A stretch of DNA of 64,000 nucleotides from JAMXLO01 sp963812075 (lineage in GTDB: Bacteria > Pseudomonadota > Alphaproteobacteria > Acetobacterales > Acetobacteraceae), in NCBI GenBank assembly GCA_963812075.1, contig CAWETN010000019.1, positions 248,001 to 312,000 on the forward strand. The letters are read 5' to 3'. Made by a program: the position numbers and the translations under genes. Shown one piece after another: positions 25,981-36,168 of this stretch (position 1 is the first letter of the stretch; every line of letters begins with the position of its first letter). Under the pieces are notes generated by a model, which saw only the letters and a list, made by a program, of their open reading frames with translations, was not told the DNA's origin and did not search any database.

Positions 25981-26793
25981 GTGAGCAAGACTGTACCGAC
26001 CAGGTCCATCACGCCACCCGCCATCCAGGCGCGCAAAGGTGGTGAGCCCATCGTCTGCCTGACCAGCTACACCGCGCCGATGACGCGGCTGGTCGATCCG
26101 CACGTCGACCTGATCCTGGTCGGCGATTCGTTGGCAATGACGATCTACGGCATGCCGAGTACCGTCGGTGTGACGCAAGACATGATGATCGCGCATGGCC
26201 GTGCGGTTGCACGCGCGGCGTCTCACGCCTGTGTCGTGGTCGACTTGCCGTTCGGTTCCTACGAGGGGTCGCCGAGCCAGGCATTCAGCACGGCGGCCCG
26301 TATCATGGCAGAGACCGGTTGTGCCGCGGTGAAGCTGGAGGGCGGAGCGGTTATGGCCGAGACCGTCCAGTTCCTCACAAGCCGGGGCGTGCCGGTGATG
26401 GGACACATCGGTCTGACCCCGCAGGCAGTGAACGCGCTGGGAGGCTACGCTGTCCGCGGCCGATCCGAAGCCGAGGCGGCGGCAATCATAGCGGATGCCG
26501 AGGCGGTGGCGGATGCCGGCGCGTTCGCCGTGGTGATCGAGAAGACGGCTGAACCGCTCGCTCGCGCCATCACCGGTCGGATCAAACCGCCGACCATCGG
26601 CATCGGCGCCTCAGCCAACTGCGACGGGCAGATCCTGGTGATCGACGACATGATTGGCCTGTTCACCGAGTTCCGTCCGAAGTTTGTCCGCCGCTACGTC
26701 GAGGTAGCGCCGTCGATCGAGGCAGCAATTGTGGATTATGCGTCAGACGTGCGCGCACGTCGCTTCCCTGCGCCGGAGCACACCTTTCGTTGA
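25981..26793 (+). CDS. panB: 3-methyl-2-oxobutanoate hydroxymethyltransferase
   Basis: A 270-residue PanB, the first enzyme of pantothenate synthesis (ketoisovalerate plus methylenetetrahydrofolate to ketopantoate). Characteristic segments are VCLTSYTAPMTRLVD, DLILVGDSLAMTIYG (metal-binding Asp), FGSYEGSPSQAF, VKLEGG, MGHIGLTPQ, and PTIGIGASANCDGQILVIDD near the C-terminus. The start is GTG 25981. panC is not adjacent, so the pathway is split. Length and motifs are normal, and it is probably a housekeeping gene. Confidence 0.95.
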   Translation: MSKTVPTRSITPPAIQARKGGEPIVCLTSYTAPMTRLVDPHVDLILVGDSLAMTIYGMPSTVGVTQDMMIAHGRAVARAASHACVVVDLPFGSYEGSPSQAFSTAARIMAETGCAAVKLEGGAVMAETVQFLTSRGVPVMGHIGLTPQAVNALGGYAVRGRSEAEAAAIIADAEAVADAGAFAVVIEKTAEPLARAITGRIKPPTIGIGASANCDGQILVIDDMIGLFTEFRPKFVRRYVEVAPSIEAAIVDYASDVRARRFPAPEHTFR

Positions 26794-26840
26794 TGCCTGG
26801 GCCGCGACGTTCGCGATGGCACCGCGGGGTCTGCGCGCCA

Positions 26841-26862
26841 GATACGCTCGCGATCGCGTATC
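26841..26862 (+). terminator. hairpin downstream of panB
   Basis: A perfect 7-bp inverted repeat (GATACGC, 8-base spacer TCGCGATC, GCGTATC) 48 bases after the panB stop. There is no T tract, so it is a putative terminator or mRNA-stabilising hairpin. Confidence 0.35.
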
Positions 26863-27052
26863 GCATCCAATGCTGGCGCCCGGCACCCGGCAGGCTCAAG
26901 TTGAACGGTTCTGCGCACCTTCACGTTCATCGTCTGAGCCGAGCGCCCCCCTTACTGCGGCTTGCCTTCGTCACCGTTGGATAAGCGGCGAACGACGGGT
27001 AGCCTGCCAGCCGGCTGGCACAGGTCGCTGTACAGCACAGCCAGGGGGAAAC

Positions 27053-29995
27053 ATGACGACGACGCAAGACGACATGATCGCCGAACTTCAGCGCACCAAT
27101 GCCGAACTGCGGCGAGAGCGCGATGCGGCGCTTGCCCAGCACAACAGCGAATACGGCGAGCGGATTGAACAGCAGACGGCGACCATCGATGTCCTGAAGG
27201 TGATGTCGGCATCGCCGAACGATCCACAGCCAGTATTCGACTTGATAGTGGAGCGCGCACGCGCTTGCTGTGGTGCGGAACTCGCGGCGTTGACGCTACT
27301 TGATGGCGATCTTCTGCGGCTGAATGCTACTTCCGGCATGACTGCCGCGAGGACTTAAGAATTCGCGGCGGCCTACCCACTCCCCGTGTCACAAGCGTTC
27401 GCCGGGGGGCGGGCCATTCTGACGCGTGATACGGTGCAGGTCCCCGATACCCAGATCGATCCCGGCTTCGCCCAGAGAGGCGTCAATGCTTGGCACCGTT
27501 CGGTACTGGCGGTTCCGCTGCTGCGCGCCGGCACGTCCATAGGCGCCATCGGCCTGGGTCGTTCCACGCCGGGCGCGTTCTCCGCGGCCCAAGTCGAATT
27601 GCTCAAGACCTTCGCCGAGCAGGCGGTGATCGCCATCGGCAGCGCCGAGACCTACTGCGCACTGCAAACGCGCACAGCCGACCTTCAGGAGTTGCTGGAA
27701 TACCAGATCGCGACCAGCGACATGCTGAAGGTGATCAGCCGCTCGACTTTCGATTTGCAGCCGGTGCTGGACACAGTGGCGGAGACCGCAGCGAAGCTGT
27801 GCGATGCCGAACAGGCCGCGATCTACCGCCGCGAGGGCGACTTAGTACGACTGGTGGCGAACTGCGGGTTCCCACCGGAATACGAAGCCTTCGCGAGAGA
27901 AGCGGGAGCATTTCCATCCGACCGCTCACCGCAAAACGTGGGACCGAGGGCCATCCGCGAGGGCCGCCCGGTACACCTTCACGACGTGACGACCGTTCTA
28001 GGCTACGGGGACGTGTCGATCAGGCTAGGCCGGCAGAGAACGTCTCTTGGCGTCCCGCTGTTGCGCGAAGGTGAGGCGATCGGAGCCATCGTGTTGGCGC
28101 GTCAGCGTGTTGAGCCGTTTACTGACCGGCAGATCGAACTCGTCGCCACCTTCGCCGATCAGGCAGTCATCGCGATGGAGAATGCACGGCTGCTGACCGA
28201 GCAGCGGGAGGCGCTGGAACAGCAGACCGCGACGGCTGAGGTATTGCAGGTAATCAACGTGTCGCCTGGGAACCTCACTCCGGTCTTTGCAGCTGTGTTG
28301 GAAAAGGCGATACGCCTTTGTGAGTTAGAGTTTGGAATTTTCAACTCCTACGATGGCGAATGCTTCCACGCGGTAGCGACGCAGGGCGTCAGTCCTAGTC
28401 TGGCCGAATATCTTCGGGCACCAATACAGTCTGGTCCAGGACTGGCGCTGCACAGGATCATCGAAGGCGAGAATGTCGTGCATATTGCGGACATCACGGA
28501 CGATGAAGCCTATCGGTCCGGCAATCCAGGGCGCAGAGCGGTTGCTGACCTGGGTGGGGCGCGTACCCAGTTAATGGCTGCGCTTCGCAAGGATGGAGAC
28601 TTGCTGGGTGCGATCAACATTTTCCGTCAGGAAGTTCGGCCGTTCTCAGATAGGCAGATTGCACTCGTGCAGAACTTCGCCGAGCAGGCGGTGATAGCGA
28701 TGGAGAACGCGCGACTGTTGGAAGAGGTCCGACAGCGCCAGGAAGAGCTTCACGTCACGTTCGAGAACATGGGCGATGGCGTCGCCATGTTCGATGAAAC
28801 GCAGCATCTGGTCGCCTGGAACCGCAAGTTCCAGGATATCCTCGACGTGCCCGACGACATCATCGCGCGGCGGCAGACGTTTACTGAATACGTCCGCTAC
28901 CTCGCCGGGCGGGGTGAGTATGCCCCCGAGGTCGACCCGGAGGAGCACGTGCGTGGGCTCATTGAGCGAGCAGGCCAATCCAGAACCTATGAACGCACCC
29001 GGCCGGATGGACGCGTGATTGAAATCCGTCACAATCCAGTGCCGGACGGCGGCTTTGTGCTGATCTACACGGACATTACCGAGCGCAAACGAAATGAAGC
29101 GGAAATTCGCGCCGCCCGCGATGCAGCGGAGGAGGCCAGCCGTACGATCGAGGCTGCCTATCGCGACCTGAAAGCAGCCCAGGCCAACCTGATCCAGGCA
29201 GAGAAGATGGCCTCGCTCGGGCAACTCACCGCCGGCATCGCGCACGAGATCAAGAACCCGCTGAACTTCGTCAACAACTTCGCCGCTCTGTCGGTGGATC
29301 TGTTGAGCGAACTGAAGGAGACCGCCGCACCAGGCTTCGCTGCGTTGCCCGAGGCGCAGCGCGCAGAGGTCGAGGACGTCGCGTCCATGCTGACCAGCAA
29401 CCTGGAGAAGATCACTGAGCACGGCAAACGCGCCGACGGCATCGTGACGGCGATGTTGGAACATTCGCGTGGCGCCTCGGGCGAGCGGCGCCCGGTCGAT
29501 CTGAACGCGCTGATCGATGAAGCGCTGAACCTCGCGTATCACGGCGCGCGCGCCCAGGATCAGAAGTTCGACATCACCCTGGAACGCGATTTCGGCGAAG
29601 GCATCGGCCCGACCGAGGTCAACCCGCAGGACATGACGCGGGTGTTCCTCAATATCTTCAGCAACGGCTTCTACGCAGCCACGAGGCGGGCGCGCAACGG
29701 CGGTGACACCGGGTTCGTGCCGACACTGAAGGTCACCACCCGCCTGGCCGATGAGGCGGTGGAGATCCGGGTGCGAGACAACGGCACCGGCATTCCGGCC
29801 GACATCAGGGACAAACTGTTCCAGCCCTTCTTCACCACCAAGCCGACCGGTGAGGGCACCGGGCTCGGGCTGTCGATCACCTACGACATCGTCACGAAGG
29901 CGCACGGCGGCACCATCACGGTCGATAGTGAGCCCTGTATGTATACCGAGTTCACCATCGCGATCCCGCGTCTCACAACACTTGCCGAGGCATAG
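27053..29995 (+). pseudogene. multi-GAF/PAS sensor histidine kinase interrupted by an in-frame ochre stop
   Basis: From ATG 27053 (AGGGGGAAAC upstream) an N-terminal coiled coil leads into a GAF domain that stops at TAA 27356-27358 (codon 102). The same frame then continues without a shift to 29995, so the ancestor was about 980 residues. The order is GAF1, GAF2, GAF3, a PAS domain (FENMGDGVAMFDETQHLVAW), HisKA with the H-box IAHEIKNPLNFVNN (His731), and HATPase_c (RDNGTGIP, FFTTKPTGEGTGLGL). A GTG at 27386 could restart a protein lacking half of GAF1. No response regulator is adjacent. The change is a single-codon nonsense mutation or a base-call error. Confidence 0.82.
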
Positions 29996-30320
29996 CCGAA
30001 GACCTGCACCACCACCGGTGCGTGGAGGGGAACGTCCCGTCGCTCCGGTGACAGACTCTCGGGCGATATGTCGCCCTCAGGCGCGATCACGCGTGAAATT
30101 CCTCATCGTACCCAGACGTGACGGCCAGCTCCGAGTGAACGTCGCTGGCTGCTTCGACTACCTCGCCTCGGACGGGTGCTGCGCGCGCCGCACCGGCGGA
30201 CCGCTCCGCTGCTCCGCCAGGCCGCGTGGATCTCGACGTATGAACGGCCCGGGCACACCCAGCCTACAGCCGGATCGGCGCCGGTCGATCCGATGCTCAC
30301 GGTTGTCCGCGCCTCGGAGG
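29996..30320. other. intergenic region, no supported gene
   Basis: About 325 bases after the kinase. Short frames only; nothing I can assign. Confidence 0.4.
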
Positions 30321-30485
30321 CTAGTCGTCGCCGCCGTCGCTCTCTGCCATGTATGCTGCCATCCGCTCGTAATCGGCAGCTACCTCAAACATCGTTACAC
30401 GAGCTTCCGGGGTCATCCGGTGTGCCGCCGCTCGGGTGTCTTCGGCCAAAGCAAGCCACTCTGCCGGGGTCGTCGGAAGTGCCAT
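30321..30485 (-). CDS. 54-residue helical protein of unknown function
   Basis: From ATG 30485 the frame encodes ALPTTPAEWLALAEDTRAAA followed by HRMTPEARVTMFEVAADYER. This is the two-helix pattern (xxWLxxAEDTRxxAxxM, then xxMxxVAxxYERMA) of small alphaproteobacterial proteins of unknown role. The longer upstream reading is Arg/Gly-rich and looks non-coding. It stands alone on the minus strand between the kinase and the glycan operon. Confidence 0.55.
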   Translation of the reverse strand: MALPTTPAEWLALAEDTRAAAHRMTPEARVTMFEVAADYERMAAYMAESDGGDD

Positions 30486-31002
30486 CGCTTGCTCCCAGGC
30501 GCTGCTGGAGTAGGACAACCCCGCACCGCGGCGCGCCGCAACAGCGATTGCCCGCCTGCTTTTTTCCCGGAAAACACCGTTGACCGGCCCAGGCCCGCTC
30601 AGCCTGCACCACGCCGCCCGGCAGCGCGCCATACCGATCCGCGACATCATCGCCCGTATGCGCACCGACGGCCGCGGGCGGTCCGCCGCCGGTCGGTCCA
30701 CTCCTGTCTGCTCCCGCTGTTTTTCGTCGGCGTCGGTCCCGCCGGTCATCCGGGCGTTCGCCGCGGTATCGCCCTGCTGTCGGCCGCGACCGTGCCCGCC
30801 CTCCATTATCCGGCTCGCTCACTTGATGTGGAACCGCGGGAAGCGAGGAGAGCGTCGCGCGTCGAGGCACGTCGTCCGGAATCCCGACTGCCTCAAAAAT
30901 AGGACGATAGAAGGTGGTGGTGCAAACGACTGTTACACGTTTTGTGTGTAAATTTGGCGACAATTCTGCTAAAAGCCCAGGCGGCTAGTTGGAGAGCTCG
31001 CT
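30486..31002. other. intergenic region upstream of the glycan operon
   Basis: About 515 bases without a convincing gene. The last ~110 bases (30890-31000) are A+T-richer than the rest and should contain the promoter of the operon starting at 31003. Confidence 0.45.
30933..30951. promoter_or_regulatory. inverted repeat upstream of glycan operon, possible operator
   Basis: TTACAC, 7-base spacer, GTGTAA: a perfect 6-bp-arm dyad about 50 bases upstream of the TTG start at 31003, in an A+T-rich stretch. Placement fits a regulator site; the binding protein is unknown. Confidence 0.3.
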
Positions 31003-31968
31003 TTGGCACGTGTTTTGGTTGCAGGCGGGGCTGGCTTTGTCGGCTCGTACCTAGTGGAACGCTTGCTCGATCGCCAGGATGTGGCCGAGCTGGTCGTTGT
31101 CGACAACCTCTGGACGGGCCGGCGGCAGAACCTTGCGCACCTTCACGACCCCCGATTGACAGTCATGATCGCGGACATCGAAACGGCGCGGCTGCGGGGG
31201 ACCTTCGACGAGGTCTACCACCTCGCCTCACCCGCCTCCCCCCTCTGGTACATGGCGGAGCCGTTGCGGACCATCTCGGCGAACGTGGTCGGCGGGCTGC
31301 GCCTGCTGGAGGTGCTGCGCGAAGGAGGCCTGTTCGCCTGCACCTCCACGTCGGAGGTCTACGGCGAAGCACTTGTTACACCGCAGCCGGAGAGCTACCG
31401 GGGTTCGGTCGACTGCACCGGCCCACGCGCCTCCTACGACGAGTCGAAGCGCTGCCTGGAGGCCACGCTGTTCGAGGCGCGGCGCGTGCGTGGCACGCGC
31501 GTGAAGGTGGCGCGGCTGTTCAACGTCTTCGGCCCGCGCACGCGGCCGGACGACGGCAGGGCGGTGTCCAACTTCATCGCCCAAGCCCTGCGGGGACGGC
31601 CTATCACCGTGTACGGCACAGGCACGCAGACCCGTAGTTGGGGCTACGTGGACGACATCGCCGACGCGCTGGAGCGGTATTTTTGGGGTGACGCGGTCGA
31701 CTATCCCGGCCCGCTGAACATCGGCAACGATCGCGAGGTCTCGGTGCTCGAGGTTGCCCGCTACGTGCAGTCCCTGTTCCAGGGCAGTCGCATCGAGTTC
31801 CTGCCCCCGGTTCCCCAGGATCCCACCAACCGCCGCCCGGACCTGACGCTGGCAGGCCAGGTCCTGCCTGGCTGGCAGTGCCGCGTCTCCTACGAGGAGG
31901 GCGTCCGGCGGACCGTGCGCTGGTTCCAGGCCGAGCTAGCGGAGGCACAGGCTGTCGCCGCCGATTGA
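31003..31968 (+). CDS. NAD-dependent sugar epimerase/dehydratase (UDP-glucuronate decarboxylase-like)
   Basis: A 321-residue extended SDR. It has the nucleotide-binding VLVAGGAGFVGSYLVERLL, the substrate loop HLASPASPLWY (HLASPASP is characteristic of UDP-xylose synthase-type enzymes), SASYDESKR-type catalytic Tyr/Lys (here ASYDESKRCLE), and FNVFGPRTRPDDGRAVSNFI. It makes a nucleotide sugar for the glycosyltransferases downstream. The start is TTG 31003 with GGAGAG upstream. First gene of a plus-strand operon. Confidence 0.88.
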   Translation: MARVLVAGGAGFVGSYLVERLLDRQDVAELVVVDNLWTGRRQNLAHLHDPRLTVMIADIETARLRGTFDEVYHLASPASPLWYMAEPLRTISANVVGGLRLLEVLREGGLFACTSTSEVYGEALVTPQPESYRGSVDCTGPRASYDESKRCLEATLFEARRVRGTRVKVARLFNVFGPRTRPDDGRAVSNFIAQALRGRPITVYGTGTQTRSWGYVDDIADALERYFWGDAVDYPGPLNIGNDREVSVLEVARYVQSLFQGSRIEFLPPVPQDPTNRRPDLTLAGQVLPGWQCRVSYEEGVRRTVRWFQAELAEAQAVAAD

Positions 31969-32002
31969 TCCCGCGGGGCGCGATCGCGCCGCCGGGCCCG
32001 TG

Positions 32003-33166
32003 ATGACCATCCGGCACATCGACGTGGCAGGTGATCTGGCCGCCGAGCCGCCGGTGGTAGGGGACGAGTTCCTCGTGCTCTGGTACGGCGACTGGCCGGT
32101 CGGCCAGCTCCGAGGGCGCGACGCGGCTGGTCCTGCGGCGCGCCTGCGCGACCGAGTGCCAGACGACGTCCTCGCCCGAGCCGCCGCGGGGGCGGCGCTG
32201 GAGCGGGCGGGCCGCCCACCGGACGGCCGCAAGGTCAGCGTGGTGATCTGCACCCGGGACCGCGCGGAGGACCTCGCGCGGTGTCTCGCCGCTCTGCCGG
32301 GGCAGACTCGCGTGCCGGACCAGGTCGTCGTGGTGGACAACGCCTCGCGCGACGACGGGCGGACGCGGGCGGTGGCGCTGGCAGCGGGCGTGAACTATGT
32401 GCGGGAGGACCGGCCAGGGCTCGACATCGCCCGCAATCGCGGCGTGCGCACGGCCATCGGCGACATTATCGCCTTCACCGACGACGACGTTCGCCTGCAT
32501 CCACGCTGGCTGGAGCGCATGGCCGCCGCCTTCGACAGGGACCACGTCCTGGCGGTCACCGGCCTCGTGCTGCCCGCCGAACTCGCGACGGCGGCGCAGC
32601 TCCACTTTGAGACGTACTGGGGTTTTGGCCGCGGCTACCGGCCGATCGACTTCGGCGCGGAGTTCTTTCGCACGGACCGCACCCGTGGCTGCCCGGCCTG
32701 GGAAATCGGCGCAGGGGCCAGCATGGCCTTCCGGCGGGAGACGTTCCGGCGCGCCGGCATGTTCGACGAGCGGCTCGACGTGGGCGCGGCCGGGTGCTCG
32801 GGCGACTCCGAGGACTGGCACCGAGTGCTTTGCCACGGTGGAACCTGCCGCTACGAGCCCGCGGCTGCCGCCTTCCACTACCACCGGCGGGACTTCGCCG
32901 GTCTGTCCCGGCAGATCACGGCCTATATGCGCGGGCACGCGGCGGCCCTGCTGGTGCAGTACGAGCGCAGCGGCAACCTGGGGAGCCTGCGACGCGCCAT
33001 GGCGACCGTGCCTGTCTGGTATGCGCGACGCTGGCTGCGGACGCTCCGCGGCCGTGCCGAGCGCGATGTCTTGCTGGCGGAAGAAACCCGCGGCTTCGTC
33101 TCGGGTCTGCTGTTCTACCTGCGCACGCCCCGCCCGTATCACGCCTCCCTCGACCAAGAGCCATGA
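32003..33166 (+). CDS. family 2 glycosyltransferase
   Basis: A 387-residue GT-A transferase. A ~75-residue N-terminal extension precedes VSVVICTRDRAEDLARCLAA; VVVDNASRDDG and IAFTDDDVRLHP supply nucleotide and metal (DDD) contacts, and GAGASMAFRRETFRRAGMFD is the acceptor-side motif. No membrane helices are seen, so it is a cytosolic or peripheral enzyme. A GTG at 32000 immediately before the ATG could be used instead. Its stop overlaps the next ATG by four bases. Confidence 0.88.
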   Translation: MTIRHIDVAGDLAAEPPVVGDEFLVLWYGDWPVGQLRGRDAAGPAARLRDRVPDDVLARAAAGAALERAGRPPDGRKVSVVICTRDRAEDLARCLAALPGQTRVPDQVVVVDNASRDDGRTRAVALAAGVNYVREDRPGLDIARNRGVRTAIGDIIAFTDDDVRLHPRWLERMAAAFDRDHVLAVTGLVLPAELATAAQLHFETYWGFGRGYRPIDFGAEFFRTDRTRGCPAWEIGAGASMAFRRETFRRAGMFDERLDVGAAGCSGDSEDWHRVLCHGGTCRYEPAAAAFHYHRRDFAGLSRQITAYMRGHAAALLVQYERSGNLGSLRRAMATVPVWYARRWLRTLRGRAERDVLLAEETRGFVSGLLFYLRTPRPYHASLDQEP

Positions 33167-36100
33167 TGCCGCCGCCCACTGCGGCGCCCGCCGTCTCGGT
33201 CATCATCCCCGCGCGCAACGCGGCGGCGACGCTCGACGCGGCACTCGACAGCCTGCACGCCCAGACCATGCCCGACTGGGAGGCGATCGTCGTCGACGAC
33301 GGCTCGACGGACCGCACAGCCACGGTCGCGCGCACTCATGCGGCGCGCGATCCGCGCGTGCGTCTCTTGCGCGCGGAGGCGGGCGGCGCCGGCGCGGCAC
33401 GCAACGCCGCCCTGTCCATCGCCCGTGGCCGCCACCTGCTGTTCCTGGACGCCGACGACTGGGTCGCCCCGACGCATCTCGAGCGCCTGCTTGGACTGCT
33501 GGCGGCCGCGCCGTCGGCCACTGCCGCCTATTGCGGGTACTGCCGCGTCATGCCGGACGGCAGGCTCGGGCCTGCGACCTGGCGGGCCGACATCGCCGCG
33601 GCACCGCCGCGGGCGTTCGCGCACCGGCCCGGCACAGCGATCCACGCCGTGCTGGTGGAGCGCGAGGCCGTCCTCGCCGCGGGCGGCTTCGACCCCGCGC
33701 TGCGCACCTGCGAGGACTGGGATCTCTGGCAGCGTCTGGCGCAGGCGGGGGCGCGGTTCGTCGGTGTGGCGGAGGTCCTGGCCTTCTACCGCACCGGCGG
33801 AGCGTCGCTCTCGCGCGGGCATCGGCAGATGCTGCGGGACGGGCTGCTCGTGGTCCGCCGGGGCTGCGCGCGGCTGGGGAGCGCCGCGGTCGCGGACTGG
33901 CGGCTGCCGGCGACCTATCTGGCCCTCTGGTGCGCCGCGGCGCAGGTCGGCGCGGGTCACGATGGCACCACCCTGCTGGAAGAGGTCGCGCAGGACTTCG
34001 TGCTGGATCACGACCTCGACGCGCTGTGCGAAACCCTTGTGGACGGCTTGGCGGTCGGCGCGGCGCTGGTGCCGGCCTCCCTGGCGGACACCTGGCCCCG
34101 GCTCGGCCCCGCGCTGGCGCCGCTGATCGGCTGGGTGGAGCGCATGGCCGGCCCCCCCGGCCTGGCGCGGCGACTTACCTACGCCGTCGAACTCCGCGTG
34201 CTGGAGGCCAGCGCGCTCGCGGTGCCGACAGCCCTGTCCCTCGTCATCGGCGTGCAGGTGCAGCTGCGTCGTCCCGAGCCGCTACTCCCCCCGCCAGGGG
34301 TAGACGTGGCGCTGCTGCGTCTGTGCGACGGGGCGCGTGTTTTGGGAATGGCGAGGGTGCCGCTGCTCGGGCCGCTCGCCGCGCGCGAGGTCGCCGCCGC
34401 CGCCATCGAAGCGCTGGGGGTGGGCGCGTTGTGGCGCGCCGGTGTCGCCCGGCGGCCACGGGTTTGGGCCCACATCGCCCGGGAAGCGGCACGGTCAGCG
34501 CTGCGTGTCGTCGCGGCGCGGCCGGCACCATCGCGCGGGGTGGCCTCCGGAGGGGGGCTGCGTGCTCAGGCGAGGGAGGCGCTGGTCAAGGCCATCGTGG
34601 CAGCCGCCGGCCCGCCCCCGGGGCCGGGGGGCGACGGTCAGGGCCTCGCCGCCATCCTCCACCGCGCCGCCGTGGAGGCCGCGACTGTCCCCGGCGGGAC
34701 CGGCGCCACGCGGCGGCCGAGGCCCGATCCGACCGGGGAGAGCACCGACCGCCGCGCCTATTGGGAGGCAGTCTTCGCCACCCCCGGTCCGTGGGACTAC
34801 GGCTCGGCCTACGAGACGGGGAAGTACCGCCGCACCCTCGACCTGCTGCCCTCAGGTCCGATCGACGCGGCGCTGGAACTGGCCTGCGCGGAGGGCCACT
34901 TCACGCGCCTGCTTGCGCTGCGGGTTGGCCACCTGACCGCCGCCGACATCGCCGACCGCGCCCTCGCGCGCGCCGCCGAGCGCTGCAGGGGTCTTCCCGA
35001 TATCGCCTTCCGGCGCCTCGACCTGGAGACCGATCCGCTGCCCGCCGGCCTCGACCTCATCGTCTGCTCCGAGGTCCTCTACTATCTCGCGGACGAGGCG
35101 GCACTGCGCCGTGTCGCTGAGCGGCTCCGCGACGCTCTCGCGCCCGGCGGGCACCTGGTGATGGCGCATGCCTTCGTCCTGGCCGACGAGCCCGGCCGGA
35201 CCGGCTTCGACTGGGACCACCCCTTCGGCGCAGCGGCCATCGCCCGTGTTTTCGCGGCGACGCCGGGCCTGGCGTCGGAGCGCGCGCTGGCGACGGAACT
35301 CTACCGCATCGACCGCTTCCGGCGGGACGAGGCCTCCAGTGGCGGCCCGCCAGCGGCGGCGGAGCAGGTGCCGCTCGACGATCCCCTGCCGGTGGAGATC
35401 GCGCGACAGGTGGTGTGGGGGGGCGCCGCGGCGCGCCGCGCCGTGCTGCGCCGGAGCGCGACCTCCGACCGCGTGCCGATCCTGATGTACCACCGCATCG
35501 CCGAGGACGGGCCACCCGACCTCGCCCGCTTCCGCGTGGCGCCGGCCCGGTTCGAGGCGCAGCTCCGGCTGCTGCGGCGGCACGGCTACCACCCAATCGG
35601 CTCGGCGGAGCTCCGCTGGTTCATCGGGACACGGCATCCGCTGCCCGGTCGGCCCGTGCTCATCACCTTCGACGACGGCTACCTGGACTTCCGGGACGCC
35701 GCCTGGCCGATCCTGCGCACCAACGACTTCACGGCGGAGGTCTTCGTGCCGACCGACCTGGTCGGCAGCGCGGCCGATTGGGACGCCGGGTACGGATCAC
35801 CGGCCCCGCTGCTGGGCTGGGAGGATGCCACGGCGCTGGCGCAGCAGGGTGTCGTCTTCGGCAGCCACCTGGCGCGCCACCTGGATGGCCTCGCGCTGTC
35901 CACGGCGGCGCTCGCGGAGGAGCTGGCGCGCTCGCGCGCCCTGCTGGAGGCGCGGCTCGGCCGGGAGGTGCGGGCCTACGCCGCGCCCTACGGGGCATTG
36001 GATGAGCGCTTCGCCCGGCTGGCGGCGGGTTGCGGCTACCACATCGGCTTCTCAACGCATCACGCCCAGGCGCGACTCGCAGATCCGCCGCTCATGCTGC

Positions 36101-36168
36101 CGCGCATCGAGGTGCGCGGCGACTGGGACCTTGACGCCTTCGCCGCCGCGCTGGAGATCGCGCCATGA
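33163..36168 (+). CDS. trifunctional glycosyltransferase-methyltransferase-polysaccharide deacetylase
   Basis: A 1001-residue fusion. Residues ~10-300 form a GT2 domain (VSVIIPARNAAATLDAALDS; VDDGSTDRT; LFLDADDW near 95). After an Ala/Arg-rich linker, residues ~525-720 form a NodS-like class I SAM methyltransferase (YGSAYETGKYRRTLDLLP; ALELACAEGHFTRLLA; DLIVCSEVLYYL). Residues ~770-1001 form a NodB-type carbohydrate deacetylase (VPILMYHRIAEDG; LITFDDGYLDFRD near 833; VFGSHLARH). One chain could add a sugar, methylate it and remove an N-acetyl group. Four-base overlaps tie it to both neighbours. The linker's ~200 residues have no recognised domain. Confidence 0.9.
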   Translation: MMPPPTAAPAVSVIIPARNAAATLDAALDSLHAQTMPDWEAIVVDDGSTDRTATVARTHAARDPRVRLLRAEAGGAGAARNAALSIARGRHLLFLDADDWVAPTHLERLLGLLAAAPSATAAYCGYCRVMPDGRLGPATWRADIAAAPPRAFAHRPGTAIHAVLVEREAVLAAGGFDPALRTCEDWDLWQRLAQAGARFVGVAEVLAFYRTGGASLSRGHRQMLRDGLLVVRRGCARLGSAAVADWRLPATYLALWCAAAQVGAGHDGTTLLEEVAQDFVLDHDLDALCETLVDGLAVGAALVPASLADTWPRLGPALAPLIGWVERMAGPPGLARRLTYAVELRVLEASALAVPTALSLVIGVQVQLRRPEPLLPPPGVDVALLRLCDGARVLGMARVPLLGPLAAREVAAAAIEALGVGALWRAGVARRPRVWAHIAREAARSALRVVAARPAPSRGVASGGGLRAQAREALVKAIVAAAGPPPGPGGDGQGLAAILHRAAVEAATVPGGTGATRRPRPDPTGESTDRRAYWEAVFATPGPWDYGSAYETGKYRRTLDLLPSGPIDAALELACAEGHFTRLLALRVGHLTAADIADRALARAAERCRGLPDIAFRRLDLETDPLPAGLDLIVCSEVLYYLADEAALRRVAERLRDALAPGGHLVMAHAFVLADEPGRTGFDWDHPFGAAAIARVFAATPGLASERALATELYRIDRFRRDEASSGGPPAAAEQVPLDDPLPVEIARQVVWGGAAARRAVLRRSATSDRVPILMYHRIAEDGPPDLARFRVAPARFEAQLRLLRRHGYHPIGSAELRWFIGTRHPLPGRPVLITFDDGYLDFRDAAWPILRTNDFTAEVFVPTDLVGSAADWDAGYGSPAPLLGWEDATALAQQGVVFGSHLARHLDGLALSTAALAEELARSRALLEARLGREVRAYAAPYGALDERFARLAAGCGYHIGFSTHHAQARLADPPLMLPRIEVRGDWDLDAFAAALEIAP

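Noticed and set aside
29881..30090. 69-codon minus frame at the end of the first kinase gene
   Set aside because: It overlaps the ATPase domain of the kinase in antisense and has no ribosome site.
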